From Hirsutella rhossiliensis (Eukaryota; Ascomycota; Sordariomycetes; Hypocreales; Ophiocordycipitaceae): a DNA stretch of 64,000 nucleotides. The notes under the pieces are model-generated. The model was not told the origin of the DNA. It worked only from the letters and a program-made list of their open reading frames with translations, and made no database searches. This document shows positions 32,440 through 45,309 of this stretch, one piece after another (within the stretch, counting starts at the first letter, position 1; each line of letters begins with the position of its first letter). Location: contig NW_025408681.1 in NCBI RefSeq assembly GCF_020360975.1, positions 1,116,001-1,180,000 of the forward strand. Reading direction: 5' to 3'. Made by a program: the position numbers and the translations under genes.

Positions 32440-33454
32440 GCGGTGAGACGCGGATCGTGGTCAGGATGCCGCTCTCCTGCTCGCTGCTTCGCGAGGGCCT
32501 CGTCTGTCGTCTCTTTGCGATGTACCTCTGGGGCAATGGAGGGCCGGTGGAGGTGGCAGCAGGACGCGGCGGAATGGGGGATGTCCTCTCTCCTCCCCGT
32601 CTTTGTCCAGGAGGGATCGTTTCCGTTGCTGCGATGAAGCCGTGTCCCTGCTGCGAGCCAAACGATATCGCGAGGCGCTCCGTTTCCAAGCACACTCTCC
32701 CCTCTATGCAGCCAACTTACGTCTCCAAAAAGGTGCGAGCGAGGCGGAAGATATAAGAGTCGACCGAGCTGCAGACAGACAGACGGAACTACAGCCGCGG
32801 CAGACAACAACAACAACCACCACCACCACCACCACCACCGGCAAAAGTAAACCCAGTTATCCATCACAGCTTTTACCCAAACGTCGTCTACACAAACCAC
32901 CGCCCTCCACCGCCCTTCCCCGCGAAGCGACCTCGTCGTCAGCCCTAGAGCCGCGCCAAGCTCAACCCGCTCGTCGCCACCGCCCACGGCCAGCCACTCA
33001 CGGCGATTCCCTGTGCGCCGGCCGCAGCCGCTTCCCCTCTGTGCCCCTCGGCAGTCTAGCCCAGTCGGAGATAGCTTCACCAGAGGAGCGGATGGACGCC
33101 TTTCAGCGGCAGTATTGCTCGAGCATGGAAGCGACAGCAGGCCGCGGATAAACTAATCAAGGACACCGGCTCCCCTTTGTGCAGGACGTTCCTCATGTAT
33201 GTGAAGCTGCACGGCACAAAAGAAGAAAGTGGTTTGCTGTGGACAAGGCGCTACCTAGCTACAGTTTGTGTGTGTGTGTTTGCGCATACGAGGTATTACT
33301 GCAACCAAAGGGAATCGCCCAGTCAGTCCAGAGCCCCTCGAGCCCGTTTGTATCCCTGATGACGCCCGCCAGTCCAATCAAATGCTCCGCCGCGCGCTGC
33401 CTATGCCTTCCACCGTCTCCCTCCTCGCTCCGAGGCAGGCCGAAAAGAATGCTG
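32440..33454. other. Intergenic region with the propeller-gene promoter
   Basis: It holds the promoter of the sorbosone-dehydrogenase-like gene and the 3' UTR of the WHI2-like gene. A CAA/CCA trinucleotide tract lies at about 32806-32838 and a short (GT)n run near 33266. No gene is seen. Confidence 0.5.
32806..32838 (+). repeat. CAA/CCA trinucleotide tract
   Basis: Runs of CAA followed by about nine ACC/CCA triplets in intergenic sequence upstream of the sorbosone-dehydrogenase-like gene. Confidence 0.85.
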
Positions 33455-35332
33455 TCACCGCAGCCCAATGACGCTCATCTCCAGCGTCCACACGCGCCGG
33501 ATCCACACCTTGAGCGTGCCCTCGACGCCCTCGATGTTGTCCAGCTCGATGCCCTCCCACCAGCAGCGGCGCGCCGGCTTCCTCCAGAAGAGCAGCAGCT
33601 TTTGCGCCATGCCCACCGCGCTCGTCCCCATGTCGTTGCCCCGTATGTCGCTGCGCAGCCGGGCCAGGGCCAGACTGCAGATGACGGCCTTGTTAGGCTC
33701 GCCTGCTCGGTGACCCCAGCGGTCGTCGTGGTTGAAGCCCCTGCAGTGGATTCCAGTCAGCCTTTGGTTGTCTCAACGGGCAAGGAAACCCGAGCCATAC
33801 CCTGCGGTCAGCATCTCGATAAGATGGGCCTCGGTGGTTCCCGGTTCGTCGCTTCGCTTCAGCCCAGAAAAGATGCCATCCTGCTGCTGGAGCGCAAGAG
33901 CCGCGGCGCGCTTAACTTTGATCATGTCCGGCTGGTTGATATCTGCGCGGGGTGGAATCGCGTAAAAGTCGAGGTCTTCCCTCAACACGATGATGCCCGC
34001 ACGCTTCGAGGAATCGTCACGCGACCCAAGAGAATCCACGGGCATCGCTTCGCCGTCCTGCGATGTGGCGGGCGATGGCTCCGACGGGATCGACTGGGCC
34101 ACGTTGCGGAAAAAGTCGAGCATGTACTGTAGCGAAGCTGGATCATACTAGAATTCTCACTGGGTCAGCCGCTGATTCTCCAGGCGGCGCCATCGGGTCA
34201 CTCTGGTGTGCGAGCACTCACGTCGACCTGAACAGCGTCGTTCTCGGAAAAGCCGTTCATGTGGCCCTCGGGAAAGAGACCGTTGGGGAAGAGAGAGAGG
34301 AGCACGAATTCGGGCAGTGTCAGCAGCTCGTCCCGCGAGAGTACAAATCGAGTACCCCTGGGCGTCGCAGTGTCAGCTCGTCCATGGATTTCCCTTTCTC
34401 GACATGGCGATTGAGAGGTAGCTTACCGCAGGTCCATGGCGATAGCTTCGTCGGCGCCGACATCTTGAGCGTGCCGAGAAGAGAGGAAGAGTCAGCGTCT
34501 GCCTCACTTGCTGACGCGAGTTTGTTCGACGACTCACCTCCGATGGCGTTGATGGGCGGCCCGCCCTGCTGGACCTGGGTGATGATGCTCGAGGCTCCTC
34601 CGGCGGCCGACATGACGTATGTGAAGGTCTGGAGAGGACTGTCGCCCTCTGAGTAGGCAGGCGGTGGCTCGGCGTCGTAGTCCTTGCGACTCGATTCACC
34701 CTTTGTATCGCGGGGAAGGACGCTCTTGATCTCGGCGACGGGGTCGTAAAAGGCCCTGGCAGCGGCCTGATCAGGATCAAAGGGCTCCGACTCGGGGCTC
34801 GGCTTGTATGTGTAGGCGGGCGCGGCAGCGACGGCGGCGGCGAGCGATGCAGACGCACAAGCGTCGTGGGCGATTGCCTTGCCCGAGGGCCCGCCGGGGT
34901 CGGGGAAAGGGGCGAAGAGCGACGAGAAGGGTGGCGGCCGGGGAGGTGACGAGGCCTCAGAGGCAGGATACTGCGGCGGCTCCGAGTCGCTGTCGTGTGC
35001 GGGGTGGCGATGCTGAGCCTCGAGTGCCTCAGCTATCTCCAACTCGGACAAGGAGGACTCAGACGGTCCGTTGCGAGGATCCTGCGTTCCAGACAATGCG
35101 GCGGTTCGAGGGCGGGTCTCGGACGCGGCGGTCCGACGAGGAGGAGGAAGAAAGGAGGCTGAAGATGGGTCGGAATGGGTATCGCAGTGGCGTACCGATC
35201 TGAGAGGGAGCGGAGAGGATTTGGGTCAGGCGAACGAGGTCAGACGAGCAAGACAGGCAAAAGCAGCAGCGGAGAAGGCCCTCGGGCAGGCACGGCACGG
35301 CACAGTACTTGCGGGCGCCAGGAAAGCGACAT
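33455..35332 (-). CDS. WHI2-like BTB/KCTD-fold stress-response protein
   Basis: Six exons are inferred (35332-35309, 35081-34538, 34463-34427, 34357-34222, 34147-33801, 33740-33455), giving 457 residues with all phases consistent. Residues 1-190 are disordered and acidic or Pro-rich. The core reads MDLRGTRFVLSRDELLTLPE, then VLLSLFPNGLFPEGH and YDPASLQYMLDFFRN. This is the BTB-like signature shared by yeast Whi2 and KCTD proteins. Whi2 acts with Psr phosphatases in the general stress response and in restraining TORC1 and RAS signalling. The C-terminal exon (GFNHDDRWGHRAGEPNKAVI) completes the family's second conserved block. The first 8-codon exon (MSLSWRPQ) is the weakest part: the long ORF has no ATG of its own before residue 160, and this upstream ATG with a GTACTG donor is the only in-phase solution I found. 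Confidence 0.8.
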
Positions 35333-36042
35333 GAGATGGGAGCAGAGCGGCGACAAGTCGAAGCTGCTTGCGGTTCTCGTCAAGGTGTGATTCGATTCGA
35401 TAGGGGGGTGTGAGAGATGAGATGCAGGTTGGCTGGTCGGGCTGACGAAGTGATTTGATTAGAGGCGAAGACACGGGGCGGCACGCGGCGGTACCCGCGC
35501 GGTAGAGGAACCTGCCGGCCCGCCGTTGCTCTGGGCCTGGCCAGGTACCGCTAGCCGCGTTGAGCCTGCATAGATACTTGCAGGCTGGCTGCGATTAGGC
35601 GCTGAGCACTCCCCTGACACTTGCAGGTACTTGCGTGCACGCGCCTGGCGATACTGGACAGCTCCACACCAATCAATTCGAGTTTGACCGCTGCTGCGGA
35701 AGCTCGTCGACGCCTCCAAAGGCGACAATACATTCCCGCAACCCCATGTACGTTTGTACTGTAATTAATTGGCTTTTTCATCGTCGAGTACCGACTTCGT
35801 AAGAGCATGAAATCGCCCCGGTTGGTACTCATGACACTGACAAGCTCCTGGGAACGCCACACGCCGGTACAGGGTAGCTTCCTCGGTTGCTTGAGCTTGA
35901 GGCTCCGCTTGCCGCCAATATTTGTCCGTCAATTGGACATGGCCTTGCCTATTCAAATTGCCTTTGCTTTCACGCTGCTGCATGGACATGGAAGAGGCTC
36001 GCGGTCCTGCATTTAACTCTCCGATTCCCGCGACACAGCTCC
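35333..36042. other. WHI2-like gene promoter and G-patch gene 3' flank
   Basis: Non-coding by inspection. The pyrimidine-rich leader of the WHI2-like gene lies at its left. No other gene is seen. Confidence 0.5.
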
Positions 36043-38204
36043 TCATTCGCTGTCGTCATCGCCAAATATGGCCCTCAGCACCCCCGCATTGGCCGTATCC
36101 CCCTCGAGAGCTTCGTTCCTCCCTGGATCAACCTCGCCGACTTCTGGTTCCCGCACCGGGCCTGCCGGCGAGCCCTGGGCCTCTCCCTGAGCTGGCACAG
36201 CACCACTGGCGGAAGTCGACGATGCACCTCGCTGCGACTGCTGCTCCGTGCTCCCAGGCACCGACCAAACCTCGGCTGTGCTTCCGGTGGACCTCTGCTC
36301 AGCCTCCCAATCTGCTCGCGAGTGCGCCGGCGCCCTGACGTTGAACCGTTTGCACAGCAACGCAGACGGAAAGAACTGCTCGACTGAGCGCGTCAAGTGT
36401 CCAAACATGCCCAGTCTAGCTGCCTCCTCCGCCGTATCCACCACTTTCGGCTCCGGCTTGGAGGGTAGCTCGGCGCCGGCTGCACCCCCTGATGGGTCCG
36501 AAGCCGCCTTGGAAGTCGTGAAGCGAGAGGCCATGAAACCCGTCATTGGCTTGAATATGCGCGCGCATTCGTAAAACTCGCTCATCTCCCGTAAAAAATC
36601 GTCGTCAATCATTTCCTCCGTCTTCTCCGGACGAGGCAGGCCGGGGTTCGACTGATGTTCCAGGTAGCGTCGATATCGCGCCCTTTTGAAGTCATCATCT
36701 GCATATGGTCCTCGCGCGACCCTCGATAGTGCCGCTGCCGCCGAGTTGCGATCCAGCCTGGGAACCCGGTCCCACAGCCTCCCAAGCCGCTCCTCCTCCG
36801 TCCCGGCGTTGTGCGCCAGGACCTCGCCCCGTGCTGGAGGGAGGTTGCTTTTCCCAGAAGCCGCTGCGAGTTTGTCCCGCGTCGAGGCAGACAGATAATC
36901 GAAGACGGACTTGCCGGGAAGAGACTTTTCGCCGAGCATGGCTGCTCTAGACCGGGGGTCGAGGCTGGAAGCCTTGGCTGCGTCTGCCGTCGACACGTAC
37001 TGCGACGTGTCTGGGGTCGCCGATGGGTCCCTTGCCGATTTCCATCCGGACGGAATAGGCGGGGGGGCATATTGAGAAAACAGGGCGGCAAAGTCTTCGG
37101 TGAGCTTGGCCAAGGCGAACCCATCAAGGGGTAGTCGCCCGTCGTGACAACGACGAAGGCCGTTCCCAGCTCTGGCAGTCTTGGGCACGAACTTTGGTGC
37201 GTTTGCTAGAGCCGGGTTCACAACAGCCGATGCCGCCTTCTTATTCTTCCGTTTTTTCTGCCCTCCGATGGTCCGGTTGTAATTGATTTTGGGGCCAATG
37301 TCGTAAGGATCCTCGTCGTCGGAGCCAGTGTCATTGAGGACTCCCACACCAAATGCGCCTCGCGCTGATTGCTGCTTTACTTGTCCCTCGGAAAGAATGT
37401 TGGAGCAAGGCCCTGTATCTGCGCTTCCTTTATTCCACATGTGACTGTAATCGCCATTGTCGCCATTTGCGTCTCTCTCGTGACCTAGACCCTGGAGCCG
37501 AGTCTCTCCCCGATGCCCGAGCCCTTTTCGGTCGGTCTTGCGAACGAAACGAATCATGGGCGCATTGTCGGGAGCGAAGAAATATGTTTCGTCGCCTGAA
37601 GCACGATCCAAGTCCAGTCGTGCGCCCCGTCGAACCTTGGGACCGATGCCCTGGCCGTCTTTCCAGCCCATTCGTCGCAAGAGCTGGAGACCCATTGTGT
37701 CGCCTTGGGCCCTGAGCAGTCGACCGAGTCCTCCTAGAGGAGCGTCTTCTAGCGCAGACGAGCCCAGCCCGGCAAACGCCTGGGTGGTGTGGAGCATTTG
37801 TGCCTCGGCAGCATCCGCCAGATCCTCGTCGTCCATGTAGTCCTCGGCGCGCTGCTGCGCCGGTACAGCGCCATCTTGGTGTCGGTTTGCGCGGCTCGAC
37901 TTGAAGGTAGACGGTGTCCAGCCTTCCTTGGAGCCCACGGTATTGAAATAACTGGCAGTGCAAATATGAGCCGGCGCCTCGAGCCCCTGCCAGAGTGTCT
38001 GTCTACCTACCCTGCGCTCCAACCTCCGGTGAAGGCGCCGTGTAAGCGCTTTCTCCCTTTGTCGTCCCTCACCTCCTGCTTCCAGAGAGGTAGAAAGGAG
38101 CCATCGTCGCGGGTCTCGGCCTCGTCCGGGAGGGGAGTACCGAAGACGGCAAATGGAGCGTGATTGTCTGCCTCGAACGCTGCGCGGGATCGCTTATGGG
38201 ACAT
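36043..38204 (-). CDS. G-patch splicing factor, TGH/GPATCH1 family
   Basis: Two exons (38204-38011 and 37951-36043), joined by a 59-base intron, give 700 residues. The N-terminus carries the DUF1604/TGH block: FGTPLPDEAETRDDG, FLPLWKQEVRDDKGRKRLHG and AFTGGWSAGYFNTVGSKEGW, with the intron inside it. A G-patch follows at about residues 135-165 (LQLLRRMGWKDGQGIGPKVRR). Later come a SURP-like segment around PPIPSGWK and the conserved block EFYECARIFKPMTGFMASRF, then LGMFGHLTRSVEQFFPS and an acidic end (FGDDDSE). Members associate with spliceosomes, and G-patches activate DEAH helicases such as Prp43 or Prp2-type enzymes. The plant homologue TOUGH acts in pre-mRNA and miRNA processing. The specific role here is inferred from family only. 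Confidence 0.9.
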
Positions 38205-40459
38205 GAGGGCCGGGTGGGTAGACAGGACAGCTCCATGGGCTTCGGATGGACGCTGTCGAAGGCTGATGCTGCGGGTGGCGGATTGTAAAGCTCTTTGCAG
38301 TGGCTGACTGGGTCTCTGGGCCGAGGCGGGAGCTTTGCGGATGGTTTGTCTTATCGATAAGGCGATCGACGTCTGACCATGCGCCGGGTACGGAGTAAGT
38401 TATGTATGGGGCCGGCGCGTGGAAGCAAAGAAAGCGTCTTGAATACCTACCTAGGTACCTAAGCTGACTCGGTAGCTTGACGAGCCTACGATTTAAATAC
38501 CTACCAAAAGTTGGGGGTGTGGCGCGCTGTCGCTTAAAGAGGAAAGGCGGCGTTCCAGGTAGCTTGTACATATCTAGATAGTACATAAAGTCCAAATTGC
38601 CTGGCTACCAAGCACTGTCGACAGCATGCTCAGTGCCGGATTGGTAACTAAACATTCAGCACCGCAGGCCGAAGCAGAGAGTAAGAATTTCTACTCTTAT
38701 TGGGAAGCGAGGGTGTAGAACGTGGTCACTTATCTGTAAGTGCTCTCTATGTACCCGACCACATTGTCATCCTTTCTCTTTTGGGCGACTTTGCCACAGC
38801 CTCCCCACTTTTAGTAGGCCTGTCAGTTCAACGAGTGGGCTCGTTAGTCATGGCGAAGGGAGGTCATGCGCAAGCATCCAAAGACCTATTTGCGTTGAGT
38901 ACTCTCTCTTATCATACAAATACTGCTGGTGGCCGACGCCGACGGTGGCTCAGCGGTGACAGAAGGCCGGGCTCTTTCGCTCGTCTCTGATTACGAGGCC
39001 GGTGACGAAGACGAGAAGTTTTCTTGACCACGTCACCTCAGCGCCCCACCGGCAGGCAGGCACCTCGGAACTTTGCGTGGCGTCAGCAAAGGTAGCTCCA
39101 GCTGTGCTTGAGATAGCTGACTCGAGAAAGCAAACATGGATGGGTTGGCCGACGGGAGTGCAAGAGCAGTACGAGATACTCCGTAAAGGCCCCCTTGGTT
39201 GGAATGCGTTGAGTTTAAGAGATGAGTTACTTTTATTAGCATCAGCCCCGATATTGAAGCTGTGGTTGGTGGACGGCTGTAATATTAGCCAGCATCGTTC
39301 ACGCATGAATGACTTGGTGCATCAACTGAGTGCATGCGCAGTACTGTACCTTACCCAGGCACGAGGGTACGTGCATGCGATGAATACAATCCAATTCATT
39401 CATCGAGTCTAAGTTGTCTCATAATGCACCATGACGAGTCCAGCTTATTCTGCCTCATGGGGTACTTGGACGTACACGGAATTCTTCTGCCGCAGTGAAA
39501 AGAATCGAGGGACGGCCTGGCCACTCGTCCGCAGACACAGCTGGTGGTGATATGGATAGGCTTCATGCCAGGGGCCTCGTCGCGTAGCGCGAACCGGCCA
39601 TGTTTGTTAGGCCCCTATGTACCTGTTCGGCGTACTCCGTAGGCGTAGGCGTTGCTTGAGACCGGTGTTGCAATGCAAACCTTGCTCTCCTTCAAGTTGA
39701 TCGCCTACCAACGGGATAGGTGCCTTGTCGAGGCAGAGGGTCGACGGAAGCACAGGGCAAGCAATGCCGTTGCGGCGGCCAACATCCCCCAGCCATCCAC
39801 TACAGAGCAAGTTAGTACGTGGTAGGTACTAGTACCCGCCAGGGTCACCACTCCGTACGGAGTAACTAAACGGTCCACCGAAGCATCAGGGCGCCGGGGC
39901 TGGCCGGCCTTGGCGCATTCGGCACCCATAACAACAGGTACAATAGACATTGGGCCAGCCTACCCGCCTTAATTACCTATCCGCCCTTCCGAGCCCGTCC
40001 TCCATGATGGAGGGAAAGGGGTGAGGGGTGGGAAAACAAGGAAAAGGACAGCGAATGGCTCCGATCGGGTACATCGAGGTACCGAGAGCAGACGACGGGG
40101 CGCGCGAGCTGTTGGGTCGGCCGCTGCTGAGGAGTCGTCGTACAATGCCAGTACATGCGTCGGTCCCGTCGCCTTCTTTTCCTTCTGGTAGCTTGCCCTT
40201 GCATCGAGCAGCATTTTGTCGGCGCCATTGGAGCATCTCGCAGTTCTTTTCCCTCTTCTCCCCTTTCCCAAATCCCTGCGGCGCTTCCTTTGCCATCCCA
40301 TCGACGTCGAGTCCTCGCTAGCGGTACATCTTTTTAGCGGCCGCGTCGCCACGAACGACGACTCCCGCCTGGCAGCTCGCTCTCGCTGTCTCACCCCGTC
40401 GTCCCCGTCGTCCCCGTCGTCCCCTCTCTCATTTCCCTTCTGCCCCTTCTTTGCTCGTC
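38205..40459. other. Divergent intergenic region, 2.25 kb
   Basis: It holds the promoters of the G-patch gene (leftward) and KIN1 (rightward). A pyrimidine-rich leader precedes the KIN1 ATG. CTAGGTACCTA strings occur near 38450 and CTCCGTA strings near 39180, 39635 and 39850. ORFs here have no domain. Confidence 0.5.
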
Positions 40460-43400
40460 ATGACCACCGCGGCCTCTCCGGCGGCGAGCTCTGATTATTC
40501 CTACTCGCCTCGCGCGGCGGCCCCATCCCGGTCCTTTTCAGCGCGCTCCTCCCGCCCCCCTCCTGCGGCCTCCGCGGGCGCTGCCTCCGCCCGTCCACCG
40601 TCTAGGTCATCCCCTACCGCTGCTGCTGCTGCTGCTGCCGCCCCAACGCCCAGCCACAATTCCCACCACCAGCACAACCACAACCACCACCAGCGCCGTC
40701 AACGTCGCACGTCGTCCTCGGGCCGCCCCATCCAGGATATCCTCCCCCACAATGACTACGAGACCTCGCACTTAGCAGCATCCTACTCCAAGCGCAGCTC
40801 CAGCCGGGACCGCGACCGCGACCATCCACCGCCCCCGTCCAGGGGCGCCGACGACGACGACTCGTCGTCCTCCCATCCGCCCCATCGCCGGAGCAGCGGG
40901 CGATCCAGCCACCGCCACCGTCGCCCCCAGCCCGACATGCCGCCATCCGCCTTGCCTAGCAATGGCAGCCCCTCCGCCTCTTCCCACGCCGCCGCCGCCG
41001 CCTCCCATGGCCACTCGGAGTCGTCTCAACAGCAGCAACAGTCCAGGCAGACGCGCTCGCGCACAACCATCCCCACCCAGTCCGGCAAATGGATCTTGGG
41101 CAAGACCATCGGCGCCGGGAGCATGGGCAAGGTTAAGCTGGCCCGTAAGGAAGATGGCAGCGAACAGGTTGGTTGCTTTTTGCCTTAGGCCGTCGTCGCC
41201 AGCCCTTTTTCTAACCTTTGCGCTTGTTTGCCTTGCCGCTCTAGGTCGCGTGCAAGATTGTCCCCCGCGGATCAACCGACGATGGCCACCAAAGCCGCGC
41301 CGACAAGGAGCGAGCAGACCAGTCCAAGGAAATTCGAACCGCCCGCGAAGCCGCCATCGTCACCCTTCTCCACCACCCGCACATCTGCGGCATGCGAGAC
41401 GTGGTGCGCACCAACTATCACTGGTACATGCTTTTTGAGTACGTCAATGGCGGCCAGATGCTTGACTACATCATCTCCCACGGCAAGCTCAAGGAGAAGC
41501 AAGCTCGCAAGTTTAGCCGCCAGATCGCAAGCGCCCTGGACTACTGTCATCGCAACAGCATTGTCCACCGCGACCTGAAGATCGAGAACATCCTCATTAG
41601 CAAGACGGGCGACATCAAGATCATTGACTTTGGGCTGAGCAATCTCTTTGCCCCTCGCGGGTATCTCAAGACCTTTTGCGGCAGCCTCTACTTTGCCGCA
41701 CCAGAGCTCTTGCAGGCCAGGGCCTACACGGGACCCGAGGTGGATGTTTGGAGCTTCGGCATCGTCCTCTATGTCCTCGTCTGTGGAAAGGTGCCCTTTG
41801 ACGATCAGAGCATGCCGGCTCTTCACGCAAAGATTAAGAAAGGACTCGTCGACTATCCCAGCTGGCTGTCTGGCGGTATGCTCACCACCATCTCCGTACT
41901 TGTCCGTCTCATTCGTCCGTGCTAACTGCCAGCCGCCAGAGTGCAAACATCTCATGTCCAGAATGCTGGTTACCGATCCCAAGCAGCGCGCCACTATGCA
42001 CGAGGTCATGGGCCACCCTTGGATGACCAAGGGCTTCAACAGCCCACCCGACAACTACCTCCCCGCCCGGGAGCCTTTGTCGCAGCCGCTGGACCCAGAA
42101 GTCATCCACGCGATGCAGGGCTTCAACTTTGGCTCTCCCGAGAACATCAAGGCCCAGCTCACCAAGATTATCGATTCCGAAGAGTACCAGCAAGCCGTCA
42201 AGACTTACCAGCGCGAGAAGGAGGTGGTGCAGCCCAGCCGAGACGCAGAGAAGCGACGCGGATTCGGGTTCGACTTTTACAAGCGAAGAAGCTCTGGCAA
42301 CAGCCGAGACACGCTGACGGCTCCGAGCTCCGAAGCATTGCAACTTGGTTCCGATCCGCTGTATGCTTTCAGCCCCCTGTTATCCATCTACTACCTAGTC
42401 AAGGAGAAGCAGGACCGCGAGGTGAGCGACTTGCCGGTCCCGCACGGCGCTGGCGCATCCCGCGAGAAGGAGAAGGAGAAGGAGAAGGAGAAAGAAAGGG
42501 ACCGTGAGCAACGAGAAAAGGCGGCTGCCGATGTCACGCCGCCTGCAATTGCGCCTCCGCAGGCAGCTCATACCAACTCGTCGGCATACGAAATGCCGGG
42601 TGAGAGGCCCACGGGTGGGCGAACCAGACCACGGGCTCGCACTCATGGCGAGGATGACGCGCCAGAAGCGGTCAAGCATTCGCACCATGGCCATCACCAC
42701 CAACCGCACACACAGCCGCAACTGCCACCGCAGCCGCCCGAGCCCAAGACAAGCCATCTCCAGAAGAAAGAAGGCACCGCTGCGGGGCTGCTCCGCCGGT
42801 TCAGCACTCGCAAGCGCCGAGATCCGGAGCGCATGGACAAGGAGCACCGCTCCCATCCGCCCGTGGTACAGGTTCACTCCCCTGCCGAGGCCCCCCCACC
42901 CATCACTCCCAAGAAGAGCTTCAGCATCCGTCGTGGCCGGCAGAACCGGGACGACCCCCACCCCCACCCCCACCCGGTGTCGGGACTCCGCTCGGGAGGA
43001 AGTCAGCCGCAGCACAGCGAGCTCCTCAGCCCACCCATCTCCGCAGGCGGCTCCAAAGATTCCCGGAGGTCGGGCCTCGGCCGATCGACGAGCGTCAACT
43101 CTGCCGACATTCGGCGGCAGCGGGGGTCTGACGGCGCCGCCAAGGACCCGCCGGTAACGAGCGGCTCCGATCAGTCGATCGCAAACGAGAATCAGGGACA
43201 GGCGCCGCAGAGGGGCCACGGCCACTCCAAATCAGTCAGCATGAGGGCCAAGTCGCTGGGCCACGCCCGGCGAGAGAGCATCCAGCGCCGCCGGCGCAGG
43301 AGAGAGGGGGCTCAAGAGGCCGACGTCCCTGAAGAGACGGACCTGGAGCAGGAGCAGAGCGGAGTCTCGACGGACAGGCTGGACAGTTCAGATCTAGCCA

Positions 43401-43999
43401 AGCCCGTGTTCCTCAAGGGCCTATTCAGCGTATCGACGACATCGGGCAAGTCAGTGCCCGCGATCCGAGCCGACATCAGGCGAGTGCTCCGGCGGCTCGA
43501 CGTAGACTTTACCGAGATCAAGGGAGGCTTCAGCTGCAGCCACGCGCCCAGCATCGACCTCAATAGGGTGCAGGACCCTCCCGGCAGCCCAGCGCAAACG
43601 CCCGGCCACCGGCGTCGCTTTAGCCTCGGCGGGCTCATGCGAGGAGATGACCGGGACCGCGAGGAGATTCGGGACATGGATCGGGAGCGACCACCCACGA
43701 CGCCTCGCACACCCGGCCGACCGGACCGAGATCGCCCGGACAGGGAGCGGAGCTTCTCCAATTCGGAGGCGTCGGTGGACAGCATCCCGAGACGGACTGG
43801 AGTCTCGCGACGGGTGCCCGGGGAGACGAGCACGCAGGTGCAGAGCGATTTGGGGGGCAGCTTGGTCATGGAGTTTGAGATTTTCATCGTCAAGGTGCCC
43901 CTCCTGTCGCTGCACGGCATTCAGTTCAAGCGCTTGACAGGCAACACGTGGCAATACAAGAACATGGCGGACCAGATCCTCAGAGAGCTTCGGTTATAG
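40460..43999 (+). CDS. KIN1: KIN1/PAR-1-type Ser/Thr protein kinase
   Basis: Three exons (40460-41167, 41245-41875, 41940-43999) give 1,132 residues. An N-terminal 205-residue Ser/Pro/Ala/His-rich region leads into the kinase domain (about 210-500). The domain shows the glycine loop GAGSMGKV, the lysine motif VACKIV, catalytic [14 protein letters not shown] and the activation loop [12 protein letters not shown]. The motif [20 protein letters not shown] after the kinase domain is characteristic of the KIN1/KIN2 group. A long, charged linker follows. The C-terminus is a KA1 domain ([21 protein letters not shown], ending QILRELRL), which binds acidic membranes. Kin1 proteins regulate polarity, exocytosis, septation and unfolded-protein-response mRNA handling. 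The second intron has a CTAAC branch-point string. The assignment is firm. Confidence 0.95.
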
Positions 44000-45309
44000 G
44001 CATGAGGAGACGTCTGGGTAAGGGGATATGGGCAAGAGGATGAGCCGGGTCGACTCCATATTCGCGCGGTGGGGACGTGTGTGGGACGAAGACGGAGCGA
44101 AATTGCATTGCAAGAAGCGATGTTTATCTTTTCCCTTCCCTCCTACCTGTTTTTTTCGTCATGGTTTCCGTTGGCGGAATGTGGGATGAGGCAAAAAGGG
44201 CGCTTTACGTGGGTGTAATCATCGTCAGCTAGTCACCGTTGGGTCGTGCTTATCCGGGTAGAGAGGACGAAGAAGGAAGGGAGCAGGCGCCGTGATTGTA
44301 TAGGCCAGTATGGGGATGAGAGTGTGTAATTGTTGCCGTCGGCGAGAAGAGCGGCACAGATAGTAATGAGAATGAAGCAGGCTTAGAGCCGTCACGAGGC
44401 GTACTTGCAGGATGACACCAGCCACTTACATAAAGCAGCAGGATAACATAGTGTCTGGTCGATGTACCTCGAGTTCTCCCTTGGATGGATGCACGGCAGA
44501 AGGGAACGGGCCAAAGGGGAATAAAAGGGACAAGCAAAGGGGCATTGCCTTAGGAAGTTGCATACTAGGTACCTATCTTAGGTACCCAGGTAAGTAGATA
44601 ACTGAAATAGAGCTACAGCTACCTAGGTACCTACTACCTGGTACCTACCTACCTAACTTGGTAGGTACCTAGCCGCTGCTGTTCACTGGAGGAGGGATAA
44701 TAGAGTGCAGAGGGCCCAAGGCCGATCGGGCATCACCAGCCAGAGAGGTACCTTGGACATCACGTACCGCGTGCAAAAGTATTGGCGCATCCGACTGGCC
44801 CAGCGGTGGTGGTCCGTGCATTGCCAGTCGCTAGCGCTGCGGCTCTGAGGCGGTGGACCGCATCAACGTCCTCACGCACATGCCCGCCCACACACGCTCA
44901 CGAAGAGACCACAGACCGAGCCTGAGACACAGACAGCCGACCCTTCTCCTCTCTCGCTCGATCCCGCTCGAGAAAGGATACCAGGTCTGCGAAACGCTCT
45001 GAGACCTCCTCCCTCGCCTGACCCAAGGGGCCCAGAGACTTTTGACGGCTCGCCCTCGCCCAACGACGACACGACGGCGACAAGCTGCCTCAGCACAGGG
45101 CTGTCTTCCCCGTCTCTCCAACCTTCCATCCAGTCTTTGTTCCTCCTTGACGGCCCCCGGAAAACGCGCGCCTCGTCTTCAACCCCCGTCGCCCGCCTTT
45201 CTCGAAACCTGCGCCGATCGGCGACCCTCTGTGACGCACGCGCAAAAGACTGTGCCTTGCCAGGACCTGTGCTGTTAAGCCCAGCCACGTCTCCCGGTCG
45301 CCTTCCGCC
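44000..45309. other. Intergenic region with a GGTACC-rich block
   Basis: It holds the KIN1 3' UTR and the RCD1 promoter and 5' UTR. The block at about 44565-44675 is dense in TAGGTACCTA-type palindromes. No gene is seen; long ORFs reading leftward across 44872-45732 are shadows of the RCD1 exon. Confidence 0.5.
44565..44675. repeat. Cluster of GGTACC-centred palindromes
   Basis: Within about 110 bases there are at least five GGTACC cores, many extended to TAGGTACCTA, plus interspersed CTACCTACC strings. Related strings occur near 38450, 19600 and 13265, all intergenic. Confidence 0.7.
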
